64,000 nucleotides of DNA. It comes from Cognatundibacterium jejuense. Lineage in GTDB: Bacteria > Pseudomonadota > Gammaproteobacteria > Burkholderiales > Burkholderiaceae_D. Location: positions 89,557 to 153,556 of the forward strand of contig NZ_JACOFV010000014.1 in the NCBI RefSeq assembly GCF_014284255.1, written 5' to 3'. The notes beneath the pieces were generated by a model, which worked only from the letters and a program-made list of their open reading frames with translations, searched no databases and was not told the DNA's origin. Position numbers and translations under genes: made by a program. Shown here one piece after another: positions 9,355 to 20,057 of the stretch (position 1 is the stretch's first letter; each line of letters begins with the position of its first letter).

Positions 9355-10284
9355 TTATTGGGTATTAATTAATCTTTCTGGCGCCAGAATTTGAAACTCT
9401 TGCAACTGCGCAGATCCCAATAATTGCCCATCAGAATCACGGTAGACGCGCACCCGCCCTGCTTGTTCAGGCAGCAATACTGCTTCCTTACCCAGCGCCA
9501 ATCGTTGTCCGTGCAAAAAACGGGTTGCCAACTCATCGCTTAAGCGTACAGGCGGAAAACTCGACAACAAAGCATCGACCGGATCAAGCAAAGCCAAGCG
9601 CTCTGACTCAGGCATAGACTCCAAGGATTCCAGCGTAATCGATTTTTCTAACACCAGATGTCCGACCTGTATCCGACGCAATTCCTTTAAATGCGCACCA
9701 CAACCTAGCACTGCACCAATATCCTCACCCAGCACCCGAACATAAGTTCCCTTGCTACACTTTACCTTCAGTGTCAATAACGGCGCTTGATAGTCCAGCA
9801 ACTCCAATTCATGGATGGTAACGTCACGGGCTTCGCGCTCCAATGTCACACCGGCTCGCGCATATTCGTATAAGGGCTTACCATCACGCTTAAGCGCCGA
9901 ATACATAGGAGGTACTTGCTGAATCGGCCCCGTAAATTGCTTCAATACCTGCTCGATGGCGGATACAGTCACATCGACAGGCTTTTGTTCCAAGACGTCA
10001 CCTTCAGTATCACCAGTCGTAGTAGTAACACCCAGATGCACGACGGTCGTGTAAGTTTTATCCGCCTCCAGCAAATCTTGAGAAAACTTGGTTGCCTCAC
10101 CAAAACACAAAGGCAACAATCCAGTCGCAAATGGATCGAGGGTTCCGGTATGCCCGGCTTTCATGGCATTCAAAAAGCGTTTAGCTTTAATCAACGCATC
10201 ATTACTGGAAAAACCAACTGGTTTATCCAATAGCAATACGCCGTGCACAGGAACACGGGGACGTTTTTTTATCTGGGTAGTCAT
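9355..10284 (-). CDS. truB: tRNA pseudouridine(55) synthase TruB
   Basis: Makes pseudouridine 55 in the T loop of tRNAs. The N-terminal GVLLLDKPVGFSSNDAL motif and the catalytic loop GHTGTLDPFATGLLP (Asp about residue 50) are complete, and a PUA-like C-terminal part follows. The frame extends to a TTG at 10302, but ATG 10284 (MTTQIKKRPR) gives the family's usual N terminus and 309 residues. Fifth gene of the rimP-nusA-infB-rbfA-truB operon. A hairpin of GACCGGC/GCCGGTC lies just before the start at about 10293-10312. Confidence 0.95.
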   Translation of the reverse strand: MTTQIKKRPRVPVHGVLLLDKPVGFSSNDALIKAKRFLNAMKAGHTGTLDPFATGLLPLCFGEATKFSQDLLEADKTYTTVVHLGVTTTTGDTEGDVLEQKPVDVTVSAIEQVLKQFTGPIQQVPPMYSALKRDGKPLYEYARAGVTLEREARDVTIHELELLDYQAPLLTLKVKCSKGTYVRVLGEDIGAVLGCGAHLKELRRIQVGHLVLEKSITLESLESMPESERLALLDPVDALLSSFPPVRLSDELATRFLHGQRLALGKEAVLLPEQAGRVRVYRDSDGQLLGSAQLQEFQILAPERLINTQ

Positions 10285-10315
10285 AGGCAAGACCGGCAAC
10301 AAAGCCGGTCAGTGA

Positions 10316-10741
10316 TCATTCTTGTTCGTCGTCTTTAGCGCCATCATGGGCCGCATCAGTAGCATCATCCTTAGCGCGTGTTGCATTCGCCTCATCGATT
10401 AATTTCGACATAGCGAGGCCGCGAATGGTCGACGTATCGTGTATGAAGTGCAATTGCGGCAACGTATGAATATGCAAACGCAAACCTAATTTTGCCCGCA
10501 AAAAGCCAGCTGCTTTGGACAAAGCATCGTTGGTCGCCTTCACGGCAACTGGATCGTCAACCAAGGTTGTGAAATAGATTTTTGCGTGAGCGTAATCAGG
10601 CGTCAACTGAACCTCAGTCAAGGTGATCATGCCAACGCGTGGATCTTTTAATTCGGACCAGATAATTTCTGCCAAATCCTTCTGAATCTGATCTGCAACC
10701 CGCAAACCACGACCAGGAATATTTTTACTATGTTTTGCCAT
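10316..10741 (-). CDS. rbfA: 30S ribosome-binding factor RbfA
   Basis: 141 residues: a KH-like domain with the family motifs [35 protein letters not shown] and [11 protein letters not shown], then a short acidic tail ([17 protein letters not shown]). RbfA binds the 30S subunit late in 16S rRNA maturation and is needed in the cold. It sits between infB and truB as in most proteobacteria. Confidence 0.95.
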   Translation of the reverse strand: MAKHSKNIPGRGLRVADQIQKDLAEIIWSELKDPRVGMITLTEVQLTPDYAHAKIYFTTLVDDPVAVKATNDALSKAAGFLRAKLGLRLHIHTLPQLHFIHDTSTIRGLAMSKLIDEANATRAKDDATDAAHDGAKDDEQE

Positions 10742-10789
10742 AAATTCTTTTCTTACTCTACCTTCAACGCCTTCAGCGCCATAAAACAG

Positions 10790-10812
10790 AACCCCGGAAC
10801 AAGTCCGGGGTT
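10790..10812 (-). terminator. Hairpin between infB and rbfA
   Basis: A perfect 9-bp stem AACCCCGGA/TCCGGGGTT with a 5-base loop, followed on the minus strand by CTGTTTTA. The T run is weak, so this is more likely an intra-operon attenuator or processing site than a full stop. Confidence 0.5.
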
Positions 10813-10820
10813 TGAAGTAA

Positions 10821-13679
10821 TTAGAGCGTACGTGCTATCTCTTGAACTTCAAATATTTCGAGCGAATCGCCCACCTGGATGTCGTTGTAACCTTTCAGAG
10901 ACAAGCCACATTCCATACCGGCCTTGACTTCTTTTGCATCGTCTTTGTAACGCTTCAGAGAGTCCAGCTCACCAGTCCATGTCACTACGTTATTACGCAG
11001 CAAACGAACTGACGATGTACGTTTAACCATACCATCTGTAACCAGGCAACCTGCGATCGCGCCAACTTTGCTGACCAGGAATACTTGACGAACTTCAACC
11101 ATACCAATGATCTGTTCGCGTTTTTCTGGCGCCAACATACCGGACAATGCTGCTTTCACTTCATCTACTGCGTCGTAAATGATGTTGTAGTAGCGAATAT
11201 CCACGCCGTTGGATTCAGCCAACTTACGTGCAGAAGCATCTGCACGTGTGTTAAAGCCAATGATAACCGCTTTGGAAGCAACTGCCAGATTGACGTCATT
11301 TTCAGAAATACCACCGACCGCTGCATGAACCACTTGTACGCGCACTTCGGAGTTGGACAATTTCTGCAAAGATTGAACCAGCGCTTCTTGCGAACCTTGA
11401 ACGTCGGTTTTGACAATGATAGGCAAGTTTTTAACTTCGCCTTCACCCATGTTTTCAAACATGTTTTCAAGTTTAGCTGCTTGCTGTTTCGCCAACTTCA
11501 CGTCACGGAACTTACCTTGACGGAACAAAGCGATTTCACGTGCTTTGCGCTCATCAACCATCACCATGACTTCTTCACCAGCCGCTGGCACTTCAGTCAA
11601 ACCTTGAATCTCGACCGGAATCGATGGGCCAGCTTGCGCAATATTCTGACCGTTCTCATCCAACATCGCACGAACACGACCATAAGAAGAACCAGCCAAC
11701 ACTACGTCGCCGCGTTTCAACGTACCGGACTGAACCAGAATCGTTGCCACAGTACCGCGACCTTTATCCAGACGCGCCTCAACAACCAAGCCTTTAGCCG
11801 GCGCATCTTTTGGTGCACGCAACTCAAGAACTTCGGCTTGCAACAAGACGTTTTCCAATAAAGAATCGATACCTTGACCTGTTTTTGCAGATACTTGCAC
11901 GAACGGTGAATCGCCACCGTACTCTTCAGGAACGACGCTTTCAGCGATCAATTCTTGTGTCACGCGATCAGCATTGCCACCTGGTTTATCGATCTTATTG
12001 ATCGCGACAACCAACGGTACACCAGCTGCTTTTGCATGCGCAATCGCTTCTTTAGTTTGCGGCATTACGCCGTCATCAGCTGCCACCACCAGAATGACGA
12101 TATCCGTTGCCTTCGCACCACGTGCACGCATTGCCGTAAAGGCTTCGTGACCTGGTGTATCGAGGAAGGTAATCATACCGCGTGGTGTTTCGACGTGGTA
12201 TGCACCGATATGCTGAGTAATACCACCCGCTTCACCAGAAGCGACCTTGGCGCGACGGATGTAATCGAGCAAGGATGTTTTACCGTGATCGACGTGGCCC
12301 ATCACCGTAACCACAGGGGCACGTGGGAAGGTTTCGTATTCTGCGTGTTCAGCAACGTCAGTCAATGCTGCTTCAGGATCATCCAATTTCGCAGCAAATG
12401 CTTTATGGCCCATTTCCTCAACCAGAATCATTGCTGTTTCTTGATCAAGAACCTGGTTGATCGTACACATCTGACCCAATTTCATCAAATGCTTAATCAC
12501 TTCCGATGCCTTGACTGACATTTTATGCGCTAACTCAGCGACAGTCAGTGTTTCAGGAACGAACACATCTTTCACGATGGCTTCGACCGGTACCTGGAAG
12601 TTGGATTCACGATCATCATGATGATTATTACGACGGCCTTTAGGACCACCTTTCCAACCATCGCGACCACCAGAAGTATCACCGCGGGTTTTCAAGCCAC
12701 CGCTGCGCTTTTTCGATTCGTCCGACCAGGTCGAAGAGACGTTAGCGGATTTAATCGCTTTTTTATCAGTCGTGGCTGGTTTTTTGTCGTCTTTTTTCTC
12801 AGTCGTAGCTGCACCTGTTGTAGCCGGTTTCTTCTCACCAGCTTTTTTATCAGCTGGCTTATGCAAAGTACCTTCAGCTTTTGGTGCTGCCACAGGTGCA
12901 GGCACTGGCGCCTTAGCTGGTCTGCGCGCTGCATTCATCATTTCTTTGATCTGCGCAACTTCATCCGCGACGGCTTTTCTGGCCTTCTCGGTTGCTGCGG
13001 CACGATCTGCTGCCTCTTTAGATTCTAAGGCAGTTTTTTTCTTTGCTTCTTCTGCTTCCAAACGTTTCTTCTCTTCATCTGACTGAGAAGGTTTCACTTC
13101 TACAGTTTTTGCTGCGGCAGCGGCTGCTGCAGCTTGTTCCGCTTTCAAGCGCTCAGCTGCGACGCGTGCCGCCTCAGCTTCTGCCGCTTCACGCATTGCT
13201 TTTGCCTGAGCTTCTTTTTCAGCTTCCAGCTTAGCAAGGTGTTCTTGTTTTTCGCGTAATTCTGCTTCCTGACGAGCGATCAACTCGGCCTCGCGGCGAG
13301 CGTCCTCTTCATTCAACTCAACTTCTTCTACTTCTGCCACAGGAGTACGTGCCGCAGCATCGTCAGCAACCACTTCGTCACGTTTAACGAAAGTACGTTT
13401 CTTACGAACTTCGACCTGAATGGTGCGAGATTTGCCCGTAGCATCCGCCTGTTTGATCTCCGTTGTCTCTTTACGAGTCAGCGTGATTTTCTTTTTTTCA
13501 TTGTCGACAGCAGATCCATGGGAACGACGTAAGTGTTCCAGCAGTCTATCCTTGTCTTCTTTTGTCAACGAATCTGACGTCGAATTTTTATCGACACCTG
13601 CCGCACGCAATTGCGTGAGCAGCAAATCCGCTGACATTTTCAGCTCGGTGGCAAATTGGGCAACGTTGTTACTCGCCAT
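10821..13679 (-). CDS. infB: Translation initiation factor IF-2
   Basis: 952 residues. An N-terminal IF2_N domain ([18 protein letters not shown]) is followed by a long Ala/Lys/Glu-rich coiled linker with runs such as [15 protein letters not shown], a second IF2_N segment ([16 protein letters not shown]), and the GTPase domain with [16 protein letters not shown] near residue 460, DTPGHEAF and NKIDKPGG, then the beta-barrel and fMet-tRNA-binding C domain. It delivers initiator tRNA to the 30S subunit. The linker may contain in-frame internal starts that yield shorter isoforms, as in E. coli; this was not resolved. Confidence 0.97.
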   Translation of the reverse strand: MASNNVAQFATELKMSADLLLTQLRAAGVDKNSTSDSLTKEDKDRLLEHLRRSHGSAVDNEKKKITLTRKETTEIKQADATGKSRTIQVEVRKKRTFVKRDEVVADDAAARTPVAEVEEVELNEEDARREAELIARQEAELREKQEHLAKLEAEKEAQAKAMREAAEAEAARVAAERLKAEQAAAAAAAAKTVEVKPSQSDEEKKRLEAEEAKKKTALESKEAADRAAATEKARKAVADEVAQIKEMMNAARRPAKAPVPAPVAAPKAEGTLHKPADKKAGEKKPATTGAATTEKKDDKKPATTDKKAIKSANVSSTWSDESKKRSGGLKTRGDTSGGRDGWKGGPKGRRNNHHDDRESNFQVPVEAIVKDVFVPETLTVAELAHKMSVKASEVIKHLMKLGQMCTINQVLDQETAMILVEEMGHKAFAAKLDDPEAALTDVAEHAEYETFPRAPVVTVMGHVDHGKTSLLDYIRRAKVASGEAGGITQHIGAYHVETPRGMITFLDTPGHEAFTAMRARGAKATDIVILVVAADDGVMPQTKEAIAHAKAAGVPLVVAINKIDKPGGNADRVTQELIAESVVPEEYGGDSPFVQVSAKTGQGIDSLLENVLLQAEVLELRAPKDAPAKGLVVEARLDKGRGTVATILVQSGTLKRGDVVLAGSSYGRVRAMLDENGQNIAQAGPSIPVEIQGLTEVPAAGEEVMVMVDERKAREIALFRQGKFRDVKLAKQQAAKLENMFENMGEGEVKNLPIIVKTDVQGSQEALVQSLQKLSNSEVRVQVVHAAVGGISENDVNLAVASKAVIIGFNTRADASARKLAESNGVDIRYYNIIYDAVDEVKAALSGMLAPEKREQIIGMVEVRQVFLVSKVGAIAGCLVTDGMVKRTSSVRLLRNNVVTWTGELDSLKRYKDDAKEVKAGMECGLSLKGYNDIQVGDSLEIFEVQEIARTL

Positions 13680-13726
13680 TCAGTCCTCTTTTTCTATGTG
13701 CGCGTTATGAATTTGAAACCCGTGAA

Positions 13727-15286
13727 TTACTTTGCTTCTACGAGTTTCCAGGCGGTAGCTAACAAAGCCTTGGCCTGATCATCATATTTAGCGTCGATGA
13801 GTTTCATCTCATCATCGGTCACATCTTCAAATGCTTCTTTAATCAAATGGCGTGAACGGTCGGCAGACAATGCCAAAATCGCGCCAAATTCGTCGTAAGC
13901 CAGACCAGCGAAAGCTGCCAGTGTTTTAATACCAGCCAAGCCCAGTTTACCGGCGGTAACGCGGGTCATACCTTCGAGGTTCAACAAATTATCATCCATG
14001 CCTTCTAAACCTTCTTCGGAAGCAATGGCTTCTGTCAAAAGGGCGTCGCGTGCACGGTTACGCAACTCTGTTACGGTATCTTCATCGAATGCTTCGATTT
14101 CCAGCATTTCACTGATAGGTACGTAAGCAATTTCTTCCAGACTAGAGAAACCTTCATCAACCAGAATTTCAGCTACTTCCTGGTCAACGTCGAGTTTTTC
14201 CATGAACAATGCGCGGATACCCGCTGTTTCTTGCTCAGCTTTGTTCGCAGATTCTTCAGCAGTCATGATGTTGATTTGCCAGCCAGTCAACTCAGCTGCG
14301 AGACGCACGTTTTGACCACTACGACCAATCGCGATTGCCAAGTTTTCCTCATCAACCACCACGTCCATGCCATGCTTCTCTTCATCCACCATGATGGAAG
14401 AAACATTAGCAGGAGCCAGAGCACCGATCACGAATTGCGCAGGATCTTCAGACCACAAAACGATATCAACACGTTCACCACCCAATTCGCCAGTCACAGC
14501 CTGAACGCGGGAACCACGCATACCAACGCAAGTACCGATAGGATCGATACGCTTGTCGTTTGTGTGAACCGCAATCTTGGCGCGCACACCAGCGTCACGT
14601 GCAGCAGACTTGATGACCAAAGTACCTTGCTCGATTTCTGGCACTTCCAGCTCGAACAATTTCATAATGAATTCTGGTGCCGTACGAGACAAGATCACTT
14701 GTGGGCCACGGGCATTGCGATCAATACGCAAAATATAGGCACGAACACGATCACCAACACGCAAGTTTTCTTTCGGGATCATCTGATCACGTGGCAAACG
14801 AGCTTCGATTTTACCGGACTCAACCACGGCATCACCGCGCTCCATGCGCTTGATCGTACCGGTTACGAGCGAGTCACCACGCTCCAGGAAATCAGCCAGA
14901 ATCTGTTCACGCTCGGCATCGCGAATACGCTGCAGAACGACTTGTTTTGTGTCTTGGGCGAAACGGCGGCCAAAATCAACGGATTCAATTTCTTCTTCGA
15001 TGTAATCATCGATTTGAATTTCCGGGTCATCTTCCACAGCTTCAAAATGCAAAATCTCTTGATCTGGCAATTGCAAACCCGCCTCATCAGGCACCACGTG
15101 CCAACGACGGAAAGAGCGGAATTCACCAGTATCACGATCAATCTCTACACGGATATCCACTTCACCCGGGAAGCGTTTTTTTGTCGCTTGTCCCAAAGCA
15201 TGTTCCAAGGCACCGAAAACGACTTCTTCATCGACGTTTTTTTCGCGTGCCAGCACATCCACCAATAACAACAAATCACGACTCAT
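13727..15286 (-). CDS. nusA: Transcription termination/antitermination protein NusA
   Basis: 519 residues. NusA N-domain, S1 domain, two KH domains (conserved [20 protein letters not shown] and the second [18 protein letters not shown]), and two C-terminal acidic HhH repeats ([15 protein letters not shown] and [18 protein letters not shown]), the gammaproteobacterial/betaproteobacterial long form. It binds RNA polymerase and modulates pausing, termination and antitermination. The start overlaps the rimP stop by ATGA. Confidence 0.97.
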   Translation of the reverse strand: MSRDLLLLVDVLAREKNVDEEVVFGALEHALGQATKKRFPGEVDIRVEIDRDTGEFRSFRRWHVVPDEAGLQLPDQEILHFEAVEDDPEIQIDDYIEEEIESVDFGRRFAQDTKQVVLQRIRDAEREQILADFLERGDSLVTGTIKRMERGDAVVESGKIEARLPRDQMIPKENLRVGDRVRAYILRIDRNARGPQVILSRTAPEFIMKLFELEVPEIEQGTLVIKSAARDAGVRAKIAVHTNDKRIDPIGTCVGMRGSRVQAVTGELGGERVDIVLWSEDPAQFVIGALAPANVSSIMVDEEKHGMDVVVDEENLAIAIGRSGQNVRLAAELTGWQINIMTAEESANKAEQETAGIRALFMEKLDVDQEVAEILVDEGFSSLEEIAYVPISEMLEIEAFDEDTVTELRNRARDALLTEAIASEEGLEGMDDNLLNLEGMTRVTAGKLGLAGIKTLAAFAGLAYDEFGAILALSADRSRHLIKEAFEDVTDDEMKLIDAKYDDQAKALLATAWKLVEAK

Positions 15287-15768
15287 GCTTTGCGACTCCT
15301 AAAATCCACTTGTGGCACCAGACGTGCCTTATCCACGTCGGCGAGCGTAAACTCCAGCATGGCCGACCCATCTTTTACTTCAAATTCCAGCTTCAGGTTT
15401 TCGCCTTCAGGCTCGTGCAATACACCGGTAAATGTTTTACGGTTTGGCGTGCCTGGCATAGGCATACGCAATTTGACGGTAACCTCACAACCGACAAAAC
15501 GGACGTAATCAGCCACTTTCTTCAAAGGGCGATCAAGGCCCGGGGAAGAAACTTCCAGACGTTCGTAATTAACATTTTCAACCGTCAACACGTGTGACAA
15601 TTGGTGACTGACTTTTTCACAATCTTCGACTGCAATATTGCCTTTTTCAAGGTCAGCCGGCAAAAAGTCGATATATACCCTGAACAGGCCGCGTTCAGCC
15701 TGCTCAAAGTCAACCAGATCATATCCGGTACCGTTGACGGTTTTCTCTATCAAATCCAACAAAACCAA
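15283..15768 (-). CDS. rimP: Ribosome maturation factor RimP
   Basis: The family core starts at [20 protein letters not shown] and contains [22 protein letters not shown] and the C-terminal SH3-like part. The frame is open to 15885, but that upstream part (hydrophobic, unlike RimP) lies across the promoter at 15802-15807. I set the start at TTG 15768, which has CGGAG six bases upstream and gives 161 residues, the normal length; a neighbouring TTG is also possible. First gene of the rimP-nusA-infB operon and needed for 30S maturation. Confidence 0.88.
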   Translation of the reverse strand: MVLLDLIEKTVNGTGYDLVDFEQAERGLFRVYIDFLPADLEKGNIAVEDCEKVSHQLSHVLTVENVNYERLEVSSPGLDRPLKKVADYVRFVGCEVTVKLRMPMPGTPNRKTFTGVLHEPEGENLKLEFEVKDGSAMLEFTLADVDKARLVPQVDFRSRKA

Positions 15769-15801
15769 ACTATTCTCCGATAAACACACAAGCCCAGAAA
15801 A

Positions 15802-15807
15802 ATTATA
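15802..15807 (-). promoter_or_regulatory. -10 box of the rimP-nusA-infB operon
   Basis: TATAAT on the minus strand, about 34 bases upstream of the chosen rimP start; TTTACC about 16 bases further upstream is a possible weak -35 box. Its position argues against the longer upstream rimP reading. Confidence 0.55.
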
Positions 15808-15977
15808 GTCAAGGTACGCAAATGGTAAAACCAAAAAAAAATGGGCTAAGCCCATCTTTTCTTTGCGCCCGGATTTTAATTTCATCAGGCATAAACTACT
15901 AACTACCAGATTATAAACGATTATTTACCCTGTCGCAATCAGAAACAGGGCAAAACAACCACAATTCATCCGTCAAA

Positions 15978-17684
15978 TCAAGCGCCGCGAGAACGGCGGC
16001 GAGCTGCAATACCCTGACCTATCGCCTGACCACTACCTCTAGCTGTCGGACCACGACGTTGCTGCCCAGCATCAGGAAATCCCAATGCAGTTTGCAAAGG
16101 ATCCGGCTGGCGCGGGCGCTTTTTACCAGCTGCACCACCATTACTATTGCCAGCACCGCCACCATACGCAGCGGTTTTATTGCCATTCGCATTACCACCA
16201 CGACCAGCACCAAATTCACCACGGGACTCACCGCGCCCACTGGACATAGGGAAATTCGGCTGTTTCTGCGCGTAAGGACTGGAAGCAGCAGCCTTATTGC
16301 CAAACGGCTTACCACCTTTAGCAGCTACTGGCTTGTCGCTGGCAGTTTTTTCCAGGCCACTTAATTTCAGTAAGCTGCGAACCGCATCTTCTTCCAATTC
16401 TTCCCAGCGACCACGTTTCAGATTAGCAGGCAATGTCATTGCGCCATAACGCGTACGAATCAAACGGGACACGGTCAGACCAACCGCTTCAAACATACGA
16501 CGAACCTCACGATTACGGCCTTCACCGATAATCACGCGATACCACTTATTAACACCCTCGCCGCCACCGTCGGAAATTTTTGAGAATTGCGCCAGACCAT
16601 CTTCGAGCTCAACACCCGCCAACAGCCGCTGACGCATCCCCTCTTCCAACTCGCCCAAAGTACGAACGGCATATTCACGCTCGATACCATAACGCGGATG
16701 CATTAAGCGATTTGCCAGATCACCGGATGTCGTAAACATCAGCAAACCTTCTGTGTTGTAATCGAGGCGACCAACTGCCAGCCATTTACCGAGCTTCATA
16801 GTTGGCAAACTATCAAATACCGAGGTGCGACCTTCAGGGTCACTGGTACTAACAATCTCGCCAGCTGGCTTATGGTAAATCAACACGCGCGGCGGCTTTT
16901 TGCTGACTTTGCGCATGATGGGCTTACCGTTAATGCGTACCTGATCAGTCGGCAAAATACGTTGGCCGATATGCGCCGGCTCACCATTTACAGAAACGCG
17001 ACCAGCAACAATTAAATCCTCCATGTCGCGACGTGAGCCGAGACCCGCCTCAGCCAGCACTTTGTGCAATTTTGGCGCATCATCGTCAGCAGTCAAATCA
17101 CGACGGACTGGTTTGGCATTGCGACCACGACCTTTTGGCTCGTCAGCATCAGCAAAGCCAGCATCAAAGGCTTCAGAAGTCACGAATGAAAACACGTCAT
17201 CCGGATTATTTACCTCACGGCGCGCCACATTGGCTTGCGAAGAACGCTTACCATTACCGCGATTTGGCCCACGACCAGCTTGACCAGCTTCACGCACTGG
17301 ACGCACTGGACGCTCGGAGCGTTCAGTACGCTCACCACGCTCCGGGCGCTCACCGCGATCAACTCTCGGAGCACGCTCGCCGCGCGGAGCCGCTTGCTCA
17401 CCTTCAACACGCGGCTTACGGGAACGATTTGGATTGGCAACGCGAGGAGCGCGCTCACTGCGCTCACCATCAACCACGGAGTCAGCAGACTGCACACTGC
17501 TTTCTGCGGAAGCCGAGCCTTCTGCACCAGCCGCTTTAGGACGTGGGGAGCGGCGCATATTACGCGGGCCACGAACGCCGCGCGGACCGCGGCTATTTGG
17601 CTTGGATTCTTCAGCACCTGAGGCCGAAGCTTCGCCACCAGGATTTTTATCGGCTTTTACATCATCAGGATTCATGGGATTCAT
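15978..17684 (-). CDS. rluB: 23S rRNA pseudouridine(2605) synthase RluB with long disordered extensions
   Basis: 568 residues, about twice the catalytic core. An Arg/Pro/Glu-rich N-terminal extension of about 190 residues (repeats like [16 protein letters not shown]) precedes an S4 domain ([20 protein letters not shown]) and the RsuA/RluB catalytic part with [19 protein letters not shown] (catalytic Asp near residue 308). A Gly/Asn/Arg-rich tail follows. Both extensions look intrinsically disordered and RNA-binding. It overlaps the scpB 3' end by 20 bases, a conserved pairing. Confidence 0.92.
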   Translation of the reverse strand: MNPMNPDDVKADKNPGGEASASGAEESKPNSRGPRGVRGPRNMRRSPRPKAAGAEGSASAESSVQSADSVVDGERSERAPRVANPNRSRKPRVEGEQAAPRGERAPRVDRGERPERGERTERSERPVRPVREAGQAGRGPNRGNGKRSSQANVARREVNNPDDVFSFVTSEAFDAGFADADEPKGRGRNAKPVRRDLTADDDAPKLHKVLAEAGLGSRRDMEDLIVAGRVSVNGEPAHIGQRILPTDQVRINGKPIMRKVSKKPPRVLIYHKPAGEIVSTSDPEGRTSVFDSLPTMKLGKWLAVGRLDYNTEGLLMFTTSGDLANRLMHPRYGIEREYAVRTLGELEEGMRQRLLAGVELEDGLAQFSKISDGGGEGVNKWYRVIIGEGRNREVRRMFEAVGLTVSRLIRTRYGAMTLPANLKRGRWEELEEDAVRSLLKLSGLEKTASDKPVAAKGGKPFGNKAAASSPYAQKQPNFPMSSGRGESRGEFGAGRGGNANGNKTAAYGGGAGNSNGGAAGKKRPRQPDPLQTALGFPDAGQQRRGPTARGSGQAIGQGIAARRRSRGA

Positions 17685-18654
17685 TCTTCAATTCATTTGA
17701 TTCTATGTGAGGTTGCTGCTGATCAGCATCCAGTTCATTATCTGGCACCGATATCCCGGCAGCCTGACTACTTAAAATTTCTAATTCATTAGATACCGCA
17801 ACATCAACACCCGATTCGGCACTCACTTCAAGCGCAATTACGTGATCTGGTTCATCGACATCAATATCATCACTGATGGCTACAATACTACCTTCGCTTG
17901 CAACCGCGTCATCAAACGCTTCAATAGCTAAACCAACATTCACTACATCAGGCACATTCAATTCATTGGCAACCGCGTCAACCGAGTCTTCGACGGAACC
18001 AATATCCTCAGCCATTTCACCAGCAACAACAACCATATCAACCAGATCGGGCACATTACTACCGAATCCAGCGAGTTGTGCCTCAAGATCAGGTTGCGGA
18101 TCCGAGTTCTGATCATCGCCTTTACTTACTTGCTGTAGCGGCGGCAATTGATCAAGTGAAGCAAGACCCATATCACTCAAAAACTGCTTGGTCGTGGCAA
18201 ATAATGCCGGACGCCCGGGAACATCGCGATGTCCTATAGTTTCTATCCAACCACGGTCTTCCAACGTCTTCACCATCTGTGAAGACACCGTTACGCCACG
18301 AATCTCTTCAATATCGCCACGAGTCACAGGTTGACGATAGGCAATAATCGCCAGCGTTTCCAGGGTTGCACGCGAGTATTTTGGCGGCTTTTCAGGATTC
18401 AGACGATCGATATAGGCGCGCATTTCAGGACGGCTTTGAAAACGCCATCCTGTTGACAAGCCTACTAATTCAATTCCTTTATCTGACCAATCAAGACGCA
18501 GATCTTCCAGCATCATTTTGATGGTATCTGCGCCAACGACATCTCCATCGTCGTCGGCATCCTGAAACAGTTTTTTCATGTTGTTGACTGTCAGCGGCTC
18601 AGGCGCGCATAACAAGGCTGTTTCGAGGACTCGCTTTGCCTCAGCAGTATTCAT
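17665..18654 (-). CDS. scpB: Segregation and condensation protein ScpB
   Basis: 329 residues. The winged-helix ScpB core fills about residues 1-185 ([28 protein letters not shown] is the family signature, split here as [20 protein letters not shown] and onward). A very acidic, Asp/Glu/Val-rich extension of about 140 residues follows and has no domain I recognise. ScpB joins ScpA and SMC in chromosome condensation. It is the promoter-proximal gene of the scpB-rluB pair; scpA is not in the window. Confidence 0.93.
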   Translation of the reverse strand: MNTAEAKRVLETALLCAPEPLTVNNMKKLFQDADDDGDVVGADTIKMMLEDLRLDWSDKGIELVGLSTGWRFQSRPEMRAYIDRLNPEKPPKYSRATLETLAIIAYRQPVTRGDIEEIRGVTVSSQMVKTLEDRGWIETIGHRDVPGRPALFATTKQFLSDMGLASLDQLPPLQQVSKGDDQNSDPQPDLEAQLAGFGSNVPDLVDMVVVAGEMAEDIGSVEDSVDAVANELNVPDVVNVGLAIEAFDDAVASEGSIVAISDDIDVDEPDHVIALEVSAESGVDVAVSNELEILSSQAAGISVPDNELDADQQQPHIESNELKNESHES

Positions 18655-19241
18655 GCAAGTAATAGATTACACGGGTTTAATTGGTGCCATACACAGAACC
18701 ACACCGGAGATGTACCCAGCTGTAGCCCACGCTTTTATGTATTTAGTTTTGTTGTAAGCCATTTTGCTTACAACGCCCGTCAAGCGGGCAGATCAGGGAG
18801 TTTTGGAAGCGCAACAACTGCTTTACGCCCTACCCATCAATTCAGTAGACACTAGATTGTAGTCCAGAATCGGCGTAGCAATCAAAAATAAATTGTCTAC
18901 ATGCAAAAAAAGCTACGCTTCAGGTGATTTTTTTGAACTTTCAAACAGCTATTATTAACTATTTATTAACTATTTATTAACTATTTATTAAATAAATTTA
19001 GCTCAACAAACCAACCACCAAAAACAGAAGTGAAATCTAAAATCACAATAACATCAATGAAATCAATCACTTCTAAACTTTCGGTTGTTCCATTATACCC
19101 GTTTTAACCACTCCCCAGTCAAAGTTATACGCCTGAATCAGCCCCACTTCCAAAACAAAGCCATTATTATTTTTTTAAAATCCAAAAGACCGCTGATCAC
19201 ATGACAACACCCAGAAAAACCAAAAATCATACTTTTATAAC
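18655..19241. other. 587-bp AT-rich intergenic region upstream of scpB
   Basis: No open frame of significance. It holds a perfect 8-bp hairpin TTGTAAGC/GCTTACAA (18752-18773), a short GCCCG/CGGGC hairpin (18775-18789) that may end transcription from the dab operon, and the tandem repeat listed separately. The scpB promoter must be here. No RNA gene recognised; a small RNA cannot be excluded. Confidence 0.5.
18952..18991. repeat. Tandem repeat, 11-bp unit TATTTATTAAC
   Basis: A partial copy, two full copies and another partial copy of TATTTATTAAC in direct succession, in an AT-rich intergenic stretch. The unit period matches one helical turn. Confidence 0.85.
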
Positions 19242-20057
19242 TTAAGGATTGCAGTAATCGCAGTAATTTGCAGTGACTTCGGAACGTAAATGCTTTTCAG
19301 ATTCAAACCCACAAGCAACACATTTAAACACCACTGCTCGTGCTTGCTGCGTAGGCATATGACACTCCTCACACAGTGCGCCCAAGACCGGCGCGTGTGC
19401 GCCAAATCCCGGCGCCTGACATTGTGGACAATGGGTAGCAAGTCTGGTCGCCAAATCTTGTGCACAACGCGCAATCATCTGCATACGCTTAGGATTGCGA
19501 TGCGCACGCATATCGGTAGCCAAATCCACCGCCCCGTATTCCAGCGCCTTACTTACACAAATACTCAAAGCCTGCATATCTGAACACGACTTATCATAGA
19601 TGATGCCATCCGGCTGCCCCACCACTATTCCGTGCTGCGGAAAGCCGATGGCAGCGGCAAATGTCAGTGCCTCCTCCAGATCACTCACACATTTATTTGC
19701 GTAATTTGTTTCTGGACCTTGTACAAAAGCACTGATTTCAAGTTGCTCTTCAGCATCATACCAAACCAGAACTTCTCGCCCCCAACCGGTAATGCCAAAC
19801 CATGGGTCACCGCCAAAACTTCCTTCGCTGCCGATGCCAAATCTGGCACCACTAAGACTACACGCGAGCTGCGCTTTACGCCTGGCGGCTTCCAGCATAG
19901 TGCCTTCACGCGCGATTTCACCAGTAAAAGTGCCCAAGCTATCAGTATTAAAATCGCTCACTGTAAATACAGCATAACCAGCTTGCGCAAGTGGCTCCTC
20001 GAGGGCCACCTGCTTTCCATGACAAGTCAGTAGTGCCGTGGGATACAAATTACTCAT
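19242..20057 (-). CDS. DUF6671 family protein with C-terminal zinc ribbons, coupled to dabA
   Basis: 271 residues from ATG 20057, chosen because its ATGA overlaps the dabA stop; the frame opens 8 codons earlier. The first 190 residues have family-like motifs (ALLTCHGKQ, SFGGDPWFG and VQGPETNYANK are visible) but no catalytic fold I can name. The C terminus has four CxxC pairs (CPQC, CEEC, CVAC, CDYC), so two zinc ribbons are likely. The overlap means it is translated with DabA, and a role in assembling or metallating the zinc-dependent DabA complex is a reasonable inference, not shown. Confidence 0.75.
   Translation of the reverse strand: MSNLYPTALLTCHGKQVALEEPLAQAGYAVFTVSDFNTDSLGTFTGEIAREGTMLEAARRKAQLACSLSGARFGIGSEGSFGGDPWFGITGWGREVLVWYDAEEQLEISAFVQGPETNYANKCVSDLEEALTFAAAIGFPQHGIVVGQPDGIIYDKSCSDMQALSICVSKALEYGAVDLATDMRAHRNPKRMQMIARCAQDLATRLATHCPQCQAPGFGAHAPVLGALCEECHMPTQQARAVVFKCVACGFESEKHLRSEVTANYCDYCNP

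Noticed and set aside
14231..15268. 345-codon plus-strand frame opposite nusA
   Set aside because: Mirror of NusA codon use; composition is typical of antisense frames and no motif is seen.
18952..18991. CRISPR array
   Set aside because: Repeats are directly adjacent without spacers and only 11 bp long; no cas genes are present.
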